From Salvelinus alpinus (taxonomy: Eukaryota; Chordata; Actinopteri; Salmoniformes; Salmonidae), in assembly GCF_045679555.1 (NCBI RefSeq), contig NC_092093.1, positions 64,925,575 through 64,989,574 of the forward strand: DNA of 64,000 nt, in the 5' to 3' direction. Within the stretch, counting starts at the first letter, position 1; the number at the start of each line of letters is the position of its first letter. Positions 49,512 through 63,100 of the stretch are shown piece by piece. The translations under genes and the position numbers were made by a program. The notes under the pieces are model-generated. The model saw only the letters and a program-made list of their open reading frames with translations. It was not told the DNA's origin and did not search any database.

Positions 49512-52500
49512 ATGAACCCGGTGAATGCGACCACACTGTACGTGTCCGCGTGTCGTTCGGTGCTGCAGTGCGACCCTCGCGACCCACGGGCCCTGGCGGA
49601 GCTCTACAAGCTGCTCCCGTTCTTCCGCCAGTCGCTGTCCTGCCTCGTGTGTGGTAGGTGCACTGGTATTATTATTTTAACAGCCTCGGTTCCCCTGTAG
49701 ATATCCAGCTAGCTGCAATAGCTAACTAGCCTAGCTCTCCCCGCCATGACACACCCCCATTTCTATTGAATGTCGGAGCAACTATTTAGCCGATGGCGTA
49801 GAGCTGTCTAGCTTCGCAAGCTAGCTACTGCACATTTCACTATGATCCAATAAAATGTATCTCATAGTTATACACACTGATCCAGGGTGGCTAATTTGAC
49901 CGGTTTGTTTGCATGAGTTAGTTAACAAGTTAGCTATTGCACTGGTTAGTTACATTTCCGCATTCATCATAGCTAGCTAACCTCCCTTCTCCACCTCCAT
50001 ATGTAACTAAATCACTTTCAGACAGGTGCATGTAGGCAGAAGAGGAGTGTGCCCCCCCTCAGCAAAGATGTATACATTCATTAAGCATCCATCGTGTGTG
50101 CGCAGTCTTTAAAAATTCCTCTCTAGATTAACCCCCCAGTGCGGAGCAGATGCGCGGTAAAGAATACTAGTGCTGTGTGTTTTCTCCTTTTTGTATTATT
50201 TGGAACGGTTGCCTAAGCATAGATATAGCCTTCCCCGTCACTGTTACAAATTATTAATGAGTATGATGTTCATTCAATGGGGTGATGTTTTCCCCTGTTA
50301 CTCCAGTCCTCACACGCAATGTTTACTTTGACAGGTGCATAGTAGAATACGTATTTTGTTGTGTGTAGGCAGCGACTCGGGTAACTGCCAAAATAAAGCA
50401 AACGCCAACAGTATCTTAATAGGGCGTTGGGCCGATGAATATATGCACCGTGGCATATATTCTACAAGTATCTTAAAATCAAATTTTATTGGTCACATAC
50501 GTGCTTAGCATATGTAAATGCGAGTGTAGCGAAATGCTTGTGCTTCTAGTTCCGACCATGCAGTAATATCTAACAAGTAATCTAACAATTTCACAACATC
50601 TACCTTATACACACAAGTGTAAAGGAATGAATAAGAATATGTACATATAAATATATGGATGAGTGCTGGCCGAACGGCATAGGCAAGATGGTATAGAGTA
50701 CAGTATATACATATGAGATGAGTAATATAGGGTATGTAAACATTATATAAAGTGGCATCTTGAACTCTATTGGAAGGATGCAACACCCTCTTCCACGAGA
50801 AATTCCATAGTTTGGTGTCTTGTTGATGGTGGTGGAAACACTAAGGCGCTGCTCCTTAATATCCCGTAAGTGTTCAATTGGGTTGAGATGTTATATGGTT
50901 TACATCAAACCATTCAGTGACCACTCGTGCCCTGTGGGTAGACAAAATAATGGCATCCTAGCATTTTTATACATTACCCTATGCATGATGGTATGTTAAT
51001 TGTCAAATTTATTATTATTTTATTTTTATTTAACCAGGTAGGCCAGTTGAGAACAAGTTATCATTTACATTAACCCAGGAACCACACCTGTGTGGAAGCA
51101 CCTGCTTTCAATATACTTTGTAGCTCTCATTTACTCAAGTGTTTCCTTTATTTTGTCAGATACCTGTACATTTGATTTTTGGTGCCATAAAACTGCAGTC
51201 TTGTTTAAACTTTTTGTCGCACACTTTCATGATACTTTTTCAATTTAGAGTATATTAATGAATTTTGTGTGTGTGACGAGTAGAGGATGCATCCTAGTCT
51301 GTCCTGTATCTAAGGCATGTTTGTTGTCCTTTATAAATGGAACTCCCTTCATCCCTCCCTCCCGCAAGCCCCCTCTCTCAGCTGCCGTCCCTAACAACCG
51401 GCGTAGCTAAGGAAGCTGCTCTCAAAGCACAGCTGTCATCAAGCCTTGCAGAGGCAGTCAGTCTTGAGCTGCCTCTTAATTTTACCTTTTATAAATGGTT
51501 GAAATAAGCATACAGAATAGGAACCCTCTACACCTACTAACTTGGACCATGTTAAACTACACAGAACAAAAATATATAAGCACATGTAAAGTGTTGGTCC
51601 CATGTTTCATGGGCTGAAAAAAAAACCCAGAAATGTTCCATACGCACAAAAAGCGTATTTCTCTCAAATATTATGCACACATTTGTTTTCGTCCTTGTTA
51701 GTGAGCATTTATCCTTTGCCAAGATAATCCATCCACCTGACAGGTGTGGCATATTAAGAAGCTGATTAAACAGCATGATCATTGCACAGGTTCACCTTGT
51801 GCTGGGTACAATAAAAGGCTACTTTAAAATGTGCAGTTTTGTCACACAACACAATGCCACAGATGAGGAGTATTTATGTCTGTAATAAAGCACTTTTGTG
51901 GAGAAAAACTAATTCTGATTGGCTGGGCCTGGCTCCCAAGTGGTTGGTCCTGGCTGCCAAGTGGGTGGGCCTATGCCCTCCAAGGCCCAACCATGGCTGC
52001 ACCCCAGCCCACTTATGTGGAATCCAAAGAAATCCATAGATTAGAGCCTAATTTGTTTCAATTGACTGATTTCCTTATATGAACTGTGACTCAGTAAAAT
52101 CTTTGAAATTGTTGCATGTTTCGTTTATATTTTTGTTCGGTATATTAAGATGGCAAAGGGGTTCATTTAAACCTTTATGATTTAAAGTCATTACACTTAA
52201 TTAATATGCTGTTGCTTTGGTGTTGTGCTCATTGCATTAGAGTTGAATATTCAGAGCTGAACAGCAATTTAATTAATCACTTTTATATATAGCCCACCTC
52301 AATACTCATGTCAGTCCACTGCTAAGCTTCATATCATTGACTTGTTATGAATAATTATGGCTCCTGTTTATGGTTTGAGTTGTCATGTTGTATGGACGGT
52401 TATAATGCTGCCGCTGGAGTGATTTCCCTCAATGGTTCTTACCCAGTTGAATAAAGGATAAGTCAATGTTGTCTTGCCGTAAATTACATCTAATTATTCT

Positions 52501-54273
52501 CCGTCTCTGTCCAGGTAACCTGCTGCAGGACCCCATAGCGCCCACTAACTCCCAGTGCCAGCACTATGTGTGTCGGGGCTGTAAGGGCCAGAGGATGCTG
52601 CTCAAGCCGTCCTGTTCCTGGTGTAAAGACTACTCCCGCTTCCAGGAGAACAGGCAGCTCTCCTTATTGGTTCACTGCTACAGGAAACTCTGCCTCTACA
52701 TCGCCCAATCACCTCTCGCCCCTCACATCGCCAGTGCAGCCAGCGATTCGCCCGACCTCCTCGCCATTCTTAATGAGGGCCTTTCATTGGCCGAAAGCGG
52801 GCAGGAATGGGAGGACACTGCGAGCCAGTCTCCCCCGACGGCCCCCTCAACGTCTGGCCTCAGACCTGATGAGGCTCTGGCTGAAGAGGAGAGCCAGGAG
52901 GAGGGCCTTAGCCCTGTGGGCGGGGTTAATGGGCTGCATGACTGTAACGGCCTGACCAATCAGGATGTGCCACCACCTGTTACCTTAGCTACAGGGGGAG
53001 GTGTTCTGAAGCAGGAGAGCTTGGGGGAGGAGCTACCTGTGTGTGTTGGCATGTTAGGTAGTGGGGAGGTGGGACTTTGTGACATCAGCACATTTGGGGA
53101 GGAGCTTAATAAACATGGCGGAGATACGTTGTTGTTGAGCGTGGAGGAGGTTCTTAGGACCCTGGAGCCCGAACCTGAACCGCCTGACCCCCAGCCAGAC
53201 TTTCCCTCTGTTCCCCCCCACAACGGATCATACTGCCATCCTACCCGTGACTCCCCTTGCCTCACCCCCTCCCTCCCCCCAGAGAACATCCCTAGACTTC
53301 CTCTGCCTCTCCCCCAGCCCATCCCTGTTCTCTCCCGCCTACCCCCTCGCTGCCACCGCAAGCGTTCACGCTCTGAGAGCGACAGTGAGAAGGTGCAGCC
53401 CCTCCCCATCGCCAGCATCCTCAGAGGCTCACCCCTGAGCACCACCAACGCCTCTCACCTCCCCAACCCATCCGCCACTGTCAAACGGGAGCCCAAACTT
53501 CACTCCGCCATCACCCCGCCTCACCTGGCACCCGTGCCCAACGGAGGGCCTCCAAAGTTGGGAAAGACAATGCTGGTGTCATCCAAGGGCCTGAAGAAGA
53601 GCCTGGAGCACCACGGGGGCCCTAAGAAGGCCTACTCCAAGGCCAGGCAGGGAGTCCCCAAGCCCCGCGCCCAGCCCCGTGACCGCCTTCCACCCCACCC
53701 CCACGGCCATGCTCACCCTCTCTCACACCCACCCAGCCCCTCCAAGCCCCTATACAAGAAGCCGGTGGAGAAGAAGGGCTGTAAGTGTGGGAGAGCCACT
53801 CAGAACCCCTCTGTTCTCACCTGCAGAGGGCAGCGCTGCCCCTGCTACTCCAACCGCAAGGTGAGTTACTAAAGATTTACTATGGCTTGGTCTGAAATGA
53901 CATTGTTCCCCTGTCCACATGTAGTTCATGTAAATTATAATATGAATATTTCTCCTCCAAGGCATGCCTGGACTGTATCTGCCGCGGCTGCCAGAACTCC
54001 TACATGGCAAATGGGGAGAAGAAGCTGGAGGCGTTTGCGGTTCCAGAGAAGGCTCTAGAACAGACGCGGCTCACACTCGGCATCAACCTCACCTCCATCA
54101 CCGCTGCAGCCCTGCGCAGCCCTGCAACCAGCAACACCCCACATGGCAACCAGCTCATCACCACGGCAACAGGAGCGTCTGGGGTGACGGGAGTGTCCTT
54201 CCTGTCCAGTGTGGGGGCGGGACATGAGGACAGGGGGTTTGATGATTCGCTGGACATGAGGTTCGACTGTTGA
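49512..54273 (+). CDS. msl2: MSL2 E3 ubiquitin ligase / male-specific lethal complex subunit, 599 residues
   Basis: MSL2 is the RING subunit of the MSL histone acetyltransferase complex (with MSL1, MSL3 and KAT8/MOF) and acts in the nucleus on chromatin; the vertebrate protein also ubiquitinates targets such as histone H2B. Exons 49512-49653, 52515-53860 and 53962-54273 have consensus splice sites and a continuous frame (600 codons). The start MNPVNATTLYVS matches the family start; an upstream in-frame ATG at 49467 is not conserved. RING ligands are C44, C47, C62, H64, C67, C70, C81 and C84. Residues from about 329 hold the conserved KRSRSESDSEKVQPLPI motif. The CXC domain (KKGCKCGRATQNPSVLTC, RGQRCPCYSNRKACLDCICR) crosses the exon 2-3 junction, and the protein ends SLDMRFDC as in other vertebrates. 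The middle is proline-rich and longer in places. It looks intact; salmonids may hold a second copy. Confidence 0.96.
50383..51165. mobile_element. Non-autonomous Tc1-like element in msl2 intron 1, with insertions
   Basis: Inverted ends GTAACTGCCAAAATAAAGCA and CCTTTATTTTGTCAGATACC. The interior has Tc1-derived text (ACCCTCTTCCACGAGAAATT, TCCCGTAAGTGTTCAATTGG) but no transposase frame. Two other pieces are inside it: a LINE tail at 50475-50770 and a fragment with TTTATTTAACCAGGTAGGCC near 51010-51065. Confidence 0.7.
50475..50770 (-). mobile_element. LINE 3' tail, minus strand, in msl2 intron 1
   Basis: Starts AAATCAAATTTTATTGGTCA and runs through CGAAATGCTTGTGCTTCTAG, the complement of the tail seen on the plus strand at 33540-33838. 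A 5'-truncated copy with no coding part. Confidence 0.75.
51559..52142. mobile_element. Internally deleted Tc1-like element (MITE-like), msl2 intron 1
   Basis: About 585 bases. Left end ACAGAACAAAAATATATAAG, right end TTTTTGTTCGG. It keeps the terminal 250-300 bases of the 8923 family and lacks the transposase. The same deleted form, reversed, is at 62213-62795. Confidence 0.85.
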
Positions 54274-57153
54274 AGACATGTCCTCCTCAGACATTATTGA
54301 CCAATGGGCTGTGAAGAGGGACCTGGAGGGGCGGGGTTAAGAATAAGGCAGCTACTGTGACGGGCGGGAGAGGAAGTGTGACTAAGAGACACATGCACAC
54401 TGTCCAGCCAGCGCCCGGAACGTGCTTTTGGTCTTACGTACTGATGATGGAGGAAGAGGGATATCGTTACTGTATGTTCAGAGATTTCATTTTGTGAGGG
54501 TTAGAAGTTTTGTTTTGTACAATCAGTGATGTGTAGGGCATGACGTTTCGGCCTGAGATGGACTTGTCGCACTGTTTGTCAGAGGGAGGGGTGGTTCAGT
54601 GAAAAGTGAGTGTCCCAAATGGCATCCTATTCCCTAGATAGTGCACTATTATTGGTCAGGGCCTCAGTCCACTAGATGGGTAATATGGTGTTGTTTGAGG
54701 CTGGCCCTGGGTTTGCAGGACTCAGACACAGACAGACATCCATAGACTGGCTGTAATTTATGAACTTTTTGTTTTTGTACACAGAACTTATCAAATTCCA
54801 TTTAAAAGGACATTTTATGATATATTTTATAAGTTACATTAACAACAAACATTTGCAGTATTTATTGGAGGTCACCTAACCTAGGTAGCAGTTGGCCACA
54901 CCCACTCCAGCTGCCAGCCTATCAGATCCAGTGTGGACGGTTCTGTCTAAATTATGTCGCTGTCCTGTTAGTGCTAGTTTCTGCTGTCTCCAACTGTCCT
55001 TTGGTTTCATTTTCCCTCTGGGCATTTAAAAACCTGTAATATAAGTGTAACATATTTCCACAAAAAAGAAAATCAAAACCTAAGTTGTGTCTCTCTTTTC
55101 CACACTCAAACTGAAATCATATCAGACTATTTCAAGTCCAATAAGATAATCACAATTCACTTTGTACAAATTACTTAACATTACTTAAAGGAAATTGTTT
55201 CATTAGTCCACTGTTGATAGTCACAGAATATTAAGCATGTCGGTAATTAAGTTTTCAACTATATCTACAACCAGGTAGCAAGTTGGACATTTCAGAGTTT
55301 TCAAGTTCCCGACTAGCATGTGAACGCGCCATAAATATTTTTGGTATGACCCTCTGGTTCTGTTGAGGCAGCTGCAGTCTTCAGTATCAACACTAGTTTG
55401 CGATGTTTAGTGATAGACACTACATGCACAACCCACATGGTGGCAGCAGAAGCTCGTAAGCTTGTTACCAGGAGGTACATGATGTAATGTTCACCCATAA
55501 CAGACAGCCTTGACCCAGCTGTTTTGTTGTGCTAGACTGGTACTGAAAGACTACCCTCTGGATGCTTTCAACTGTGACTACTATACAGCTATGGTAGCCT
55601 AATACTATACAGTACCAGATTTTCAACAAAAAACAAACATCTTTCCACCATTTAGCAGACATTCTTTTCCAGAGCAATTTACAGAAGCAATTAGGATTAA
55701 GTATCTTGCTCAAGGGCATGTTGACAGATTTTTCTGTCCTAGTTGGCTCTGGGATTCTGGCCCAACGCTAGACTACCTGCCGTCAAAGCAGCTATGGTAG
55801 CCTACTTGTGTTGAGAAATGATTAGAGTGCATCCTTTTCATTTGGACAGTGTCTTTATTGTACACACATACTTAGACAGATTCCGTTCTACATTGGTCAG
55901 ACTACTAGTCATTTTAGCTAGCATTCCACTACTTGCCACACATGTCATTTACCAAAAGAGTATGCCCCTCTTTGGCAAATTACACAGAGTACAAGAAGTG
56001 GAATGAAATAGCTGAAAAGAGACAGCAACCAGGCTAATTCTACATGAACATGAGAGCAGTTGGACTCGTGCATGAGTCTGATTCATATTGATGAAAGATT
56101 TAGTGTGAGTCTCCATGGTAACCGTCACCTCCACAGCCCACACAAACACTATCTGGAGTCATGATTGTATGGGCTGTGAAAACAATTCTTCCCCCAAAAC
56201 ATCTGCAGATAATTCTCCTCTATTGAAGCAGCTAAACTGACAACCCTGTCCAGACCCCTCTCCCTCTGTCTCACTGCATACTTGTCTGTTTGTATCTACA
56301 GATACATCTATATCAGTCCACCTTCTGTCTGTCGGTGGGAGAATCAAGAAATATTTTTGTAAAGTCCTCAACATTACCCATGTCCTAGCACTGGTTCCAA
56401 TAGCAACGGTGGGCCTGGGCTACAGTAGGGCCTCCTGGGTCATGGCCTGAAACATTTAAACTGAAACAAAAGTGAAAAAGTGCTGAATTGAACATGTGGT
56501 TGCAGGCAATGTTGCTCAGGTGAGAGCTTGGGGTTGTGTTAAGAATGTAAAAGTCTACAATCAAGCAACGTACATTCAATGTATTTACAGTTATAACACA
56601 GACTCACAACACAAAAACACCCTACATTCAAATTTTACATTAAAACCCATCTCTGAGAGTAAAAAAAACAGGAAAAAGAGACACTCATCCTTTTAATATG
56701 AAAAGAGCAGTAAGACAGTTATCCACAATCATCCCCTCACTGATTCATTGTCGGTCAGTTGTCCTGAAGTTCTAAAGCAGACATTGGCCCACGACCTCAC
56801 ACCACTCATCTGCTTTTCATCTAATCAGCACAGGCCTGCTGGCTTCGGACACAGCTAATTGGATGAGCCATGAGGGAAGGCTAGGCCATCGGCACCAGGG
56901 TGGAAGATAATAGGATAACCACACCAGCTCTGCTCACGCCTCCTCGCATGTTCAGCCTAGCAGTCACAGAGCTTAAAGCTTTGTACATCTGTACACCCAC
57001 ACACACACACCCATGCATGCATACAAACACACATACTCACACACAGCTCTCAGAATGATCTGTCTGTCAGTACACACACACATATGGCTCCCAAACAGTG
57101 AGAATGCTGGTGTCCGTTAGCCCCAAGCCACCATATAGACTAACTCCTGACCA
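54274..57153. other. msl2 3' UTR and msl2-tnfsf10 intergenic region
   Basis: The first 800 bases after the msl2 stop (to about 55080) are probably its 3' UTR. The rest separates the two convergent genes. Short A/T-rich and CA-rich stretches occur (56997-57050), and I recognise no further exon, transposon or RNA gene. The part next to 57153 is likely the tnfsf10 3' UTR. Confidence 0.45.
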
Positions 57154-60100
57154 CTAGCTGACCAGGACAGCCCCGAAAAAGCTGCTCCTCTCATCCATGT
57201 CGATGGCGGAGGCGTTGCTAACGGTGACGAGGAGGCGGTCCCCGGTGGCCAATGGGAACAGCCCTCCCTGGTGGGCGGAGTGCAGAGAGAACTGGGAGTC
57301 CCGGGACCAGCAGGAGGTACGGCTGGTCTTCATCAGCAGGATGGGTACCGGATAGGAAGACACCTGGAAGAGGGGGCATACACCACCACCACTATACAGT
57401 AAGATATAACTGTTGAAACTGGAAAAACGTATAGAACAAGTTCAGATGGCACCTTCATTTCAAACCATTTTCTTGTTTCATGTCTACAAGCCCCCTGAAC
57501 ATGACCCTGGCCCTGTGAACTCACTTTCTTATAAACATACTGCAACATGGGCCTCCCCCTCTGCTCCCTCTCCTCTTCCACGTCTTCCTCCCCCTCCTCT
57601 CCCCCAGGGTGGGTGTGTCTGAAGTAGGTCTGGGCATAGATATAGTAGAGTCCTGGGCAAGGCACCACCAGCTCCCCATCAATCAATCGAACGTCCTGAA
57701 GGAATGCCAGCCCTTTATGCCCCTCCCACCACGAGATCTTCTGCCCCTGCACACGCCGCCCGGGAGAACCTGTGGCCAGACAGGAAGGAGACAGGCGTTA
57801 GTAGGCAGGGTCAAGGGTCAGGACTTAGACAGGGCTGGGTCTTAAGACAGAATAGAATCAGTTAAGAATAATATAGAACAGCTGTAGTGAAGTAATATTT
57901 GATATATAAATATATATGCATACCTCACATGTGACCCATAATAAGGCTATGCAATTAATATGATCAAAGTATTAAAATATTTATCTGACTCCATAATGAT
58001 GATTTAGCAATGGGTAAACAGGACTATTGTTGAGTTACATAAATTGTTTATCAAGAAAGGTTTGAGAGTTGATATTATCAAAGGCAGATATTTCATAACT
58101 TTGTAATGAATGAATTCACATAAGGCATAAACTTAAGTTACAAGGCATTATTAATCTGGGAATGATCAGAGAGAGGGATACAAAGAATCCATGGAAAGAG
58201 AGAGAAGTCATAGCCTGAAAGGCCATGCCCCAAGAGTCCCTGGGGTGGAGAAAGAAAGCGTGAGAGTGTATCTCACCAGAGCAGATCAGGAACAAAGAGA
58301 AAGAGTCAATGAATCTGAGACTCCTTTATAAACATCTGATTGTTTGGATTCAAAAGCTGAGTTGTTAACCAATAGCATTACTGTAAAGTTAACATCTAAT
58401 CAGATAGAGCTACAGGATGTTATCACAACAGAACCTCTGCTTCACAGACGTGTGTGACAGAATGGTGGTGTCAAGAGCAACACAGAGAATGCTGATTTCC
58501 TGAGAAGACAATAAACCCTCTTGCATACAGTAGACAGGGCTGGGTCTTAAGACAGAATAGAATAGGTTAAGAATTGAACAGTCTGCGGACATATGTTGCC
58601 TCAATCCCCTAAATACCTACTGTATTATGGAAAGTGTGCTGCTCTAAGATGCCATAGAGCTCACATGGGACAGATATACTGCATATATTACCAGTTACTG
58701 TAGTGATATAAACTCAGCAAAAAAAGAAACAACCCTTTTTCAGAACCCTGTCTTTCAAAGATAATTCGTAAAAATCCAAATAACTTCACAGATTTTCATT
58801 GTAAAGGGTTTAAACACTGTTTCTTTGTCAATGAACCATAAATAATTAATGAAATTGCACCTGTGTAACGGTTGTTAAGACACTAACAGCTTACAGACGG
58901 TAGGCAATTAAGGTCACAGTTATGAAAACTTAGGACACTAAAGAGGCCTTTCTACTGACTCTGAAAAGAAAAATGCCCAGGGTCCCTGCTCATCTGCGTG
59001 AACGTGCCTTAGGCATGCTGCAAGGAGGCATGAGGACTGCAGATGTGGCCAGGGAAATAAATTGCAATGTCCGTACTGTGAGACGCCTACGACAGCGCTA
59101 CAGGGAGACAGGACGGACAGCTGATCGTCCTCGCAGTGACAGACCACGTGTAACAACACCTGCACAGGATCGGTACATCCGAACATCACACCTGCGGGAC
59201 AGGTACAGGATGGCAACAACAACTGCCCGAGTTACACCAGGAACGCACAATCCCTCCATCAGTGCTCAGACTGTCCGCAATAGGCTGAGAGAGGCTGGAC
59301 TGGCTTGTAGGCCTGTTGTAAGGCAGGTCCTCACCAGACATCATTGGCAACAACGTCGCCTATGGGCACAAACCCACCATTGCTGGACCAGACAGGACTG
59401 GCAAAAAGTGCTCTTCACTGGTTTTGTTTCACCATATGGTCGGATTCGCGTTTATCGTCGAAGGAATGAGCGTTACACCGAGGCCTGTACTCTGGAATGG
59501 GATCGATATGGAGGTGGAGGGTCCGTCATGGTCTGGGGCGGTGTGTCACAGCATCATCGGACTGAGCTTGTTGTCAATGCAGGCAATCTCAACGCTGTGC
59601 GTTACAGGGAATACTGACTGTCATTCTGACATGACCCTCCAGCATGACAATGCCAACACTGCTCGTTCTGTGCGTGATTTCCTGCAAGACAGGAATGTCA
59701 GTGTTCTGCCATGCCCAGCGAAGAGCCCGGATCTCAATCCCATTGAGCACGTCTGGGACGTGTTGGATCAGAGGGTGAGCACATTCCCCCCAGAAATGTC
59801 CGGGAACTTGCAGGTGCCTTGGTGGAAGAGTGGGGTAACATCTCACAGCAAGAACTGGCAAATCTGGTGCAGTCCATGAGGAGGAGATGCACTGCAGTAA
59901 TGGTGGCCACACCAGATACTGACTGTTACTTTTGATTTTGACCCCCCTTTGTTCAGGGACACATTATTCCATTTCTGTTAGTCACGTCTGTGGAACTTGT
60001 TCAGTTTGTCTCAGTTGTTGAATTTTATGTTCATACAAATATTTACACGTTAAGTTTGCTGAAAATAAACGCAGTTGACAGTGAGAGGACGTGAGAGGAC

Positions 60101-63100
60101 GTTTTTCTGAGTTTTTATAATCACTTTGAAGCTCTCCCCTCACTGTGGTGTACACACACACACCTGAAGAACATAGCACACACAAGTGTTAGCCACATGC
60201 CCCCAAAGTCTAACCTGCGTTCATCTAACACTCATCATCAGTCTTCAAAGGGTCATACACACACACCCACACACACACACATAGTGTCTCTATTGTAATT
60301 GAAGGGTGTATACTAAAACATGTCTCACCTCCTCCCTCCCTCGCTGCTTTGGGAGCGAAGCTGCCAGTGACGTGGGCGGCAACTTTGGGGCGAGAAGAAG
60401 CCTGGTCCTCCATTGCCAGTGAGGGCAACACCCTGGACATCTCGTCTGACAGAGAGAGACAGAACATCAGTTAGTTGTTATCAGTTAGTGTGGTCATCAG
60501 TCAGTGATAACAGCATAGAACTTGTAAAATAGACACAGGGAACAAGGTGCTGTTTTGCTCCAGTTGTATGACTTAGTTATATAGGTCAGACAGGTACTTA
60601 CACTATATATACACAAAAGTATGAGGACACCCCTTAAAATTTGTGGATTCAGCTATTTCAGCCACACCCTTGCTGACAGGTGTATAAAATCGAGCACACC
60701 GCCATGCAATCTCCATAGAGAAACATTGGCAGTATAATGACCTTACTGAAGAGCTCAGTGACTTTTAACGTGCACCGTCATAGGATGCCACCTTTCCAAC
60801 AAGTCAGTTCGTCAAATTTCTGCCCTGTTAAAGCTTCCCTGGTCAACTGTAAGTGCTGTTATTGTAAGTGGAAACGTCTAGGAGCAACAACAGCTCAGCT
60901 GTAAAGTGGTAGGCCACACAAGCTCACAGGACCGGAGAGTGCTGAAGCACGTAACGCATAAACATCATCTGTCCTCGGTTGCAACACTCACTACGGGTTC
61001 CAAACTGCCTCTGGAAGTAACGTCAGCACAATAATTGTTCTTTGGGAGCTTCATGAAATTTGTTTCCATGGCCGAGCAGCTGCACACAAGCCTAAGATCA
61101 CCATGCGCAATGCCTAGCGTCAACTGGAGTGGTGTAAAGCTCGCCGCGTTCTCTGGAGTGATGAATCACACTTTACCATCAGGCAGTCTGAAGGACAAAT
61201 CTGAGTTTGGCGGATGCCAGGAGAACGTTACCTGCCCTAATGCATAGTGCCAACTGTAAAGTTTGAGGCTGTTTTTCATGGTTCGGGGTTGACCTCTTAG
61301 TTCCAGTGAAGGGAAATCTTAACGCTACAGCATACAATGACATTCTACACGATTCTGTGCTTCCAACTTTGTGGCAACAGTTTGGGGATTCCCTGTGCAT
61401 ACAGAAATGGTTTGTCGAGATCGGTGTGGAAGAACTTGACTGGCCTGCACAGAGCCCTGACCTCAACCCCATCGAACACCTTTGGGATGAATTGGAATGC
61501 TGACTGCGAGCCAGGCCTAATCGCCCAACATCAGAGCCCAACCTCACTAATGCTCTTGTGGCTGAATGGAAGCAAATCTCCGCAGTAATGTTCCAACATC
61601 TTGTGGAAAGCCTTCCCAGAAGAGTGGAGGCTGTTATAGCAGCAAAGGGGGGACCAACTCCTTTATTAATCCCCATAAATTTTTAATTGAGATGTTTGAC
61701 AAGCAGGTGACCACTTACTTTTGGTCATGTAGTGTATCTCACCTCTAACTGCTGAGGAGATCTCCCTCTGATATCGCTGAAACAGAGACTGGAGAGAGAC
61801 AGAGAGAGACAAAGAGAGAGAGATAAGGATAAGATAGAGGCAATTTGTTTAACACATTTCAAATAAAAGCACAAAACAGTATTGCACAAACTGTGTGTGT
61901 GTGTATGGAGTCTGTGTGTCTCTGGCCAGGTGAGTACATTCCAGTGCTGATTAAACCACAGCGGATCCCATCCCAGACTGCACCATAAAGACCCCATTGT
62001 ATGTCTGAAACTCTGCTGAGGGGAGTGAAGTTGCTGATATTAGGTCAGTTTTGCGTTTCCCCCCTAATGGTTAAAGGCCCAGGGCAGTCAAAATTGTGTT
62101 TTTTCCTGTGTTTTGTAGCATATTGTACAACAGCTGATGAAACTAACACTGTAAAAGTGTGAAAAATGATCAGTGTTATTACCTGATAGATCCTGGTAGA
62201 AAATACAATTTATACTGAACAAAAATATAAACACAACATGCGACAATTTCAAAGATTTTACTGAGTTACAGTTCATGTAAGAGAATCAGTCAATTTAAAT
62301 AAATGCATTAGGCCCTAATCTATGGATTTCACATGACTGGGCATGGGTGCAGCCATGGGTTGGCCTGGGAGGGTATAGGCCCAACCACTGGGGAGCCAGG
62401 TCCAGCCAACCAGAATTAGTTTTTCCCCACAAAAGGGCTTTATTACATTGGAGGTAGCTTATGGTAGAGAAAGTAACAAAATTGTGAAAACAGCTCTGTT
62501 GGACATTCCTGCAGTCAGCATGCCAATTGCACACTCCCTCAAAACTTGAGACTTTAGTGTTGTGTTACAAAACTGCACATTTTAAAGTAGCCTTTTATTG
62601 TCCCCAGCACAAGGTGCACCTGTGTAATGATCATGCCGTTTAATCAGCTTCTTGATATGGCACACCTGTGAGCTGGATGGATATTCTTGGAAAAGTAGAA
62701 ATGCTCACTAATAAGGATGTAAACAAATTTGTTTGGGATTTTTTTATTTGAGCTCATGAAACATGGGACCAACAATTTACATGTTGTCCAGTGTACACAG
62801 GACTTTCTAATCAGCATATTTTGCATGGGTGGAGTTTTGGCTAGCTTGGTGACATTACTAGGCGGTAAATTAGACCAATAACAAAGAGAGTTCCAAACCT
62901 CTTTGCCAATAACAGCTAGTTTTCCCCTCCCAGGCAGACCAATCCCAGGCAGTCTTAGCAAAATTCTTCCTTGAGAAATAGTTTTTGTTAAAAAGCTACT
63001 TTTGTTTCTTTTTGACCATTTTTATGAAAATCTCTGTAATAGTACATACAGTACTTACTTGTTACCCAGAAATGATTTGATATTGATATAAAAATGGTTG

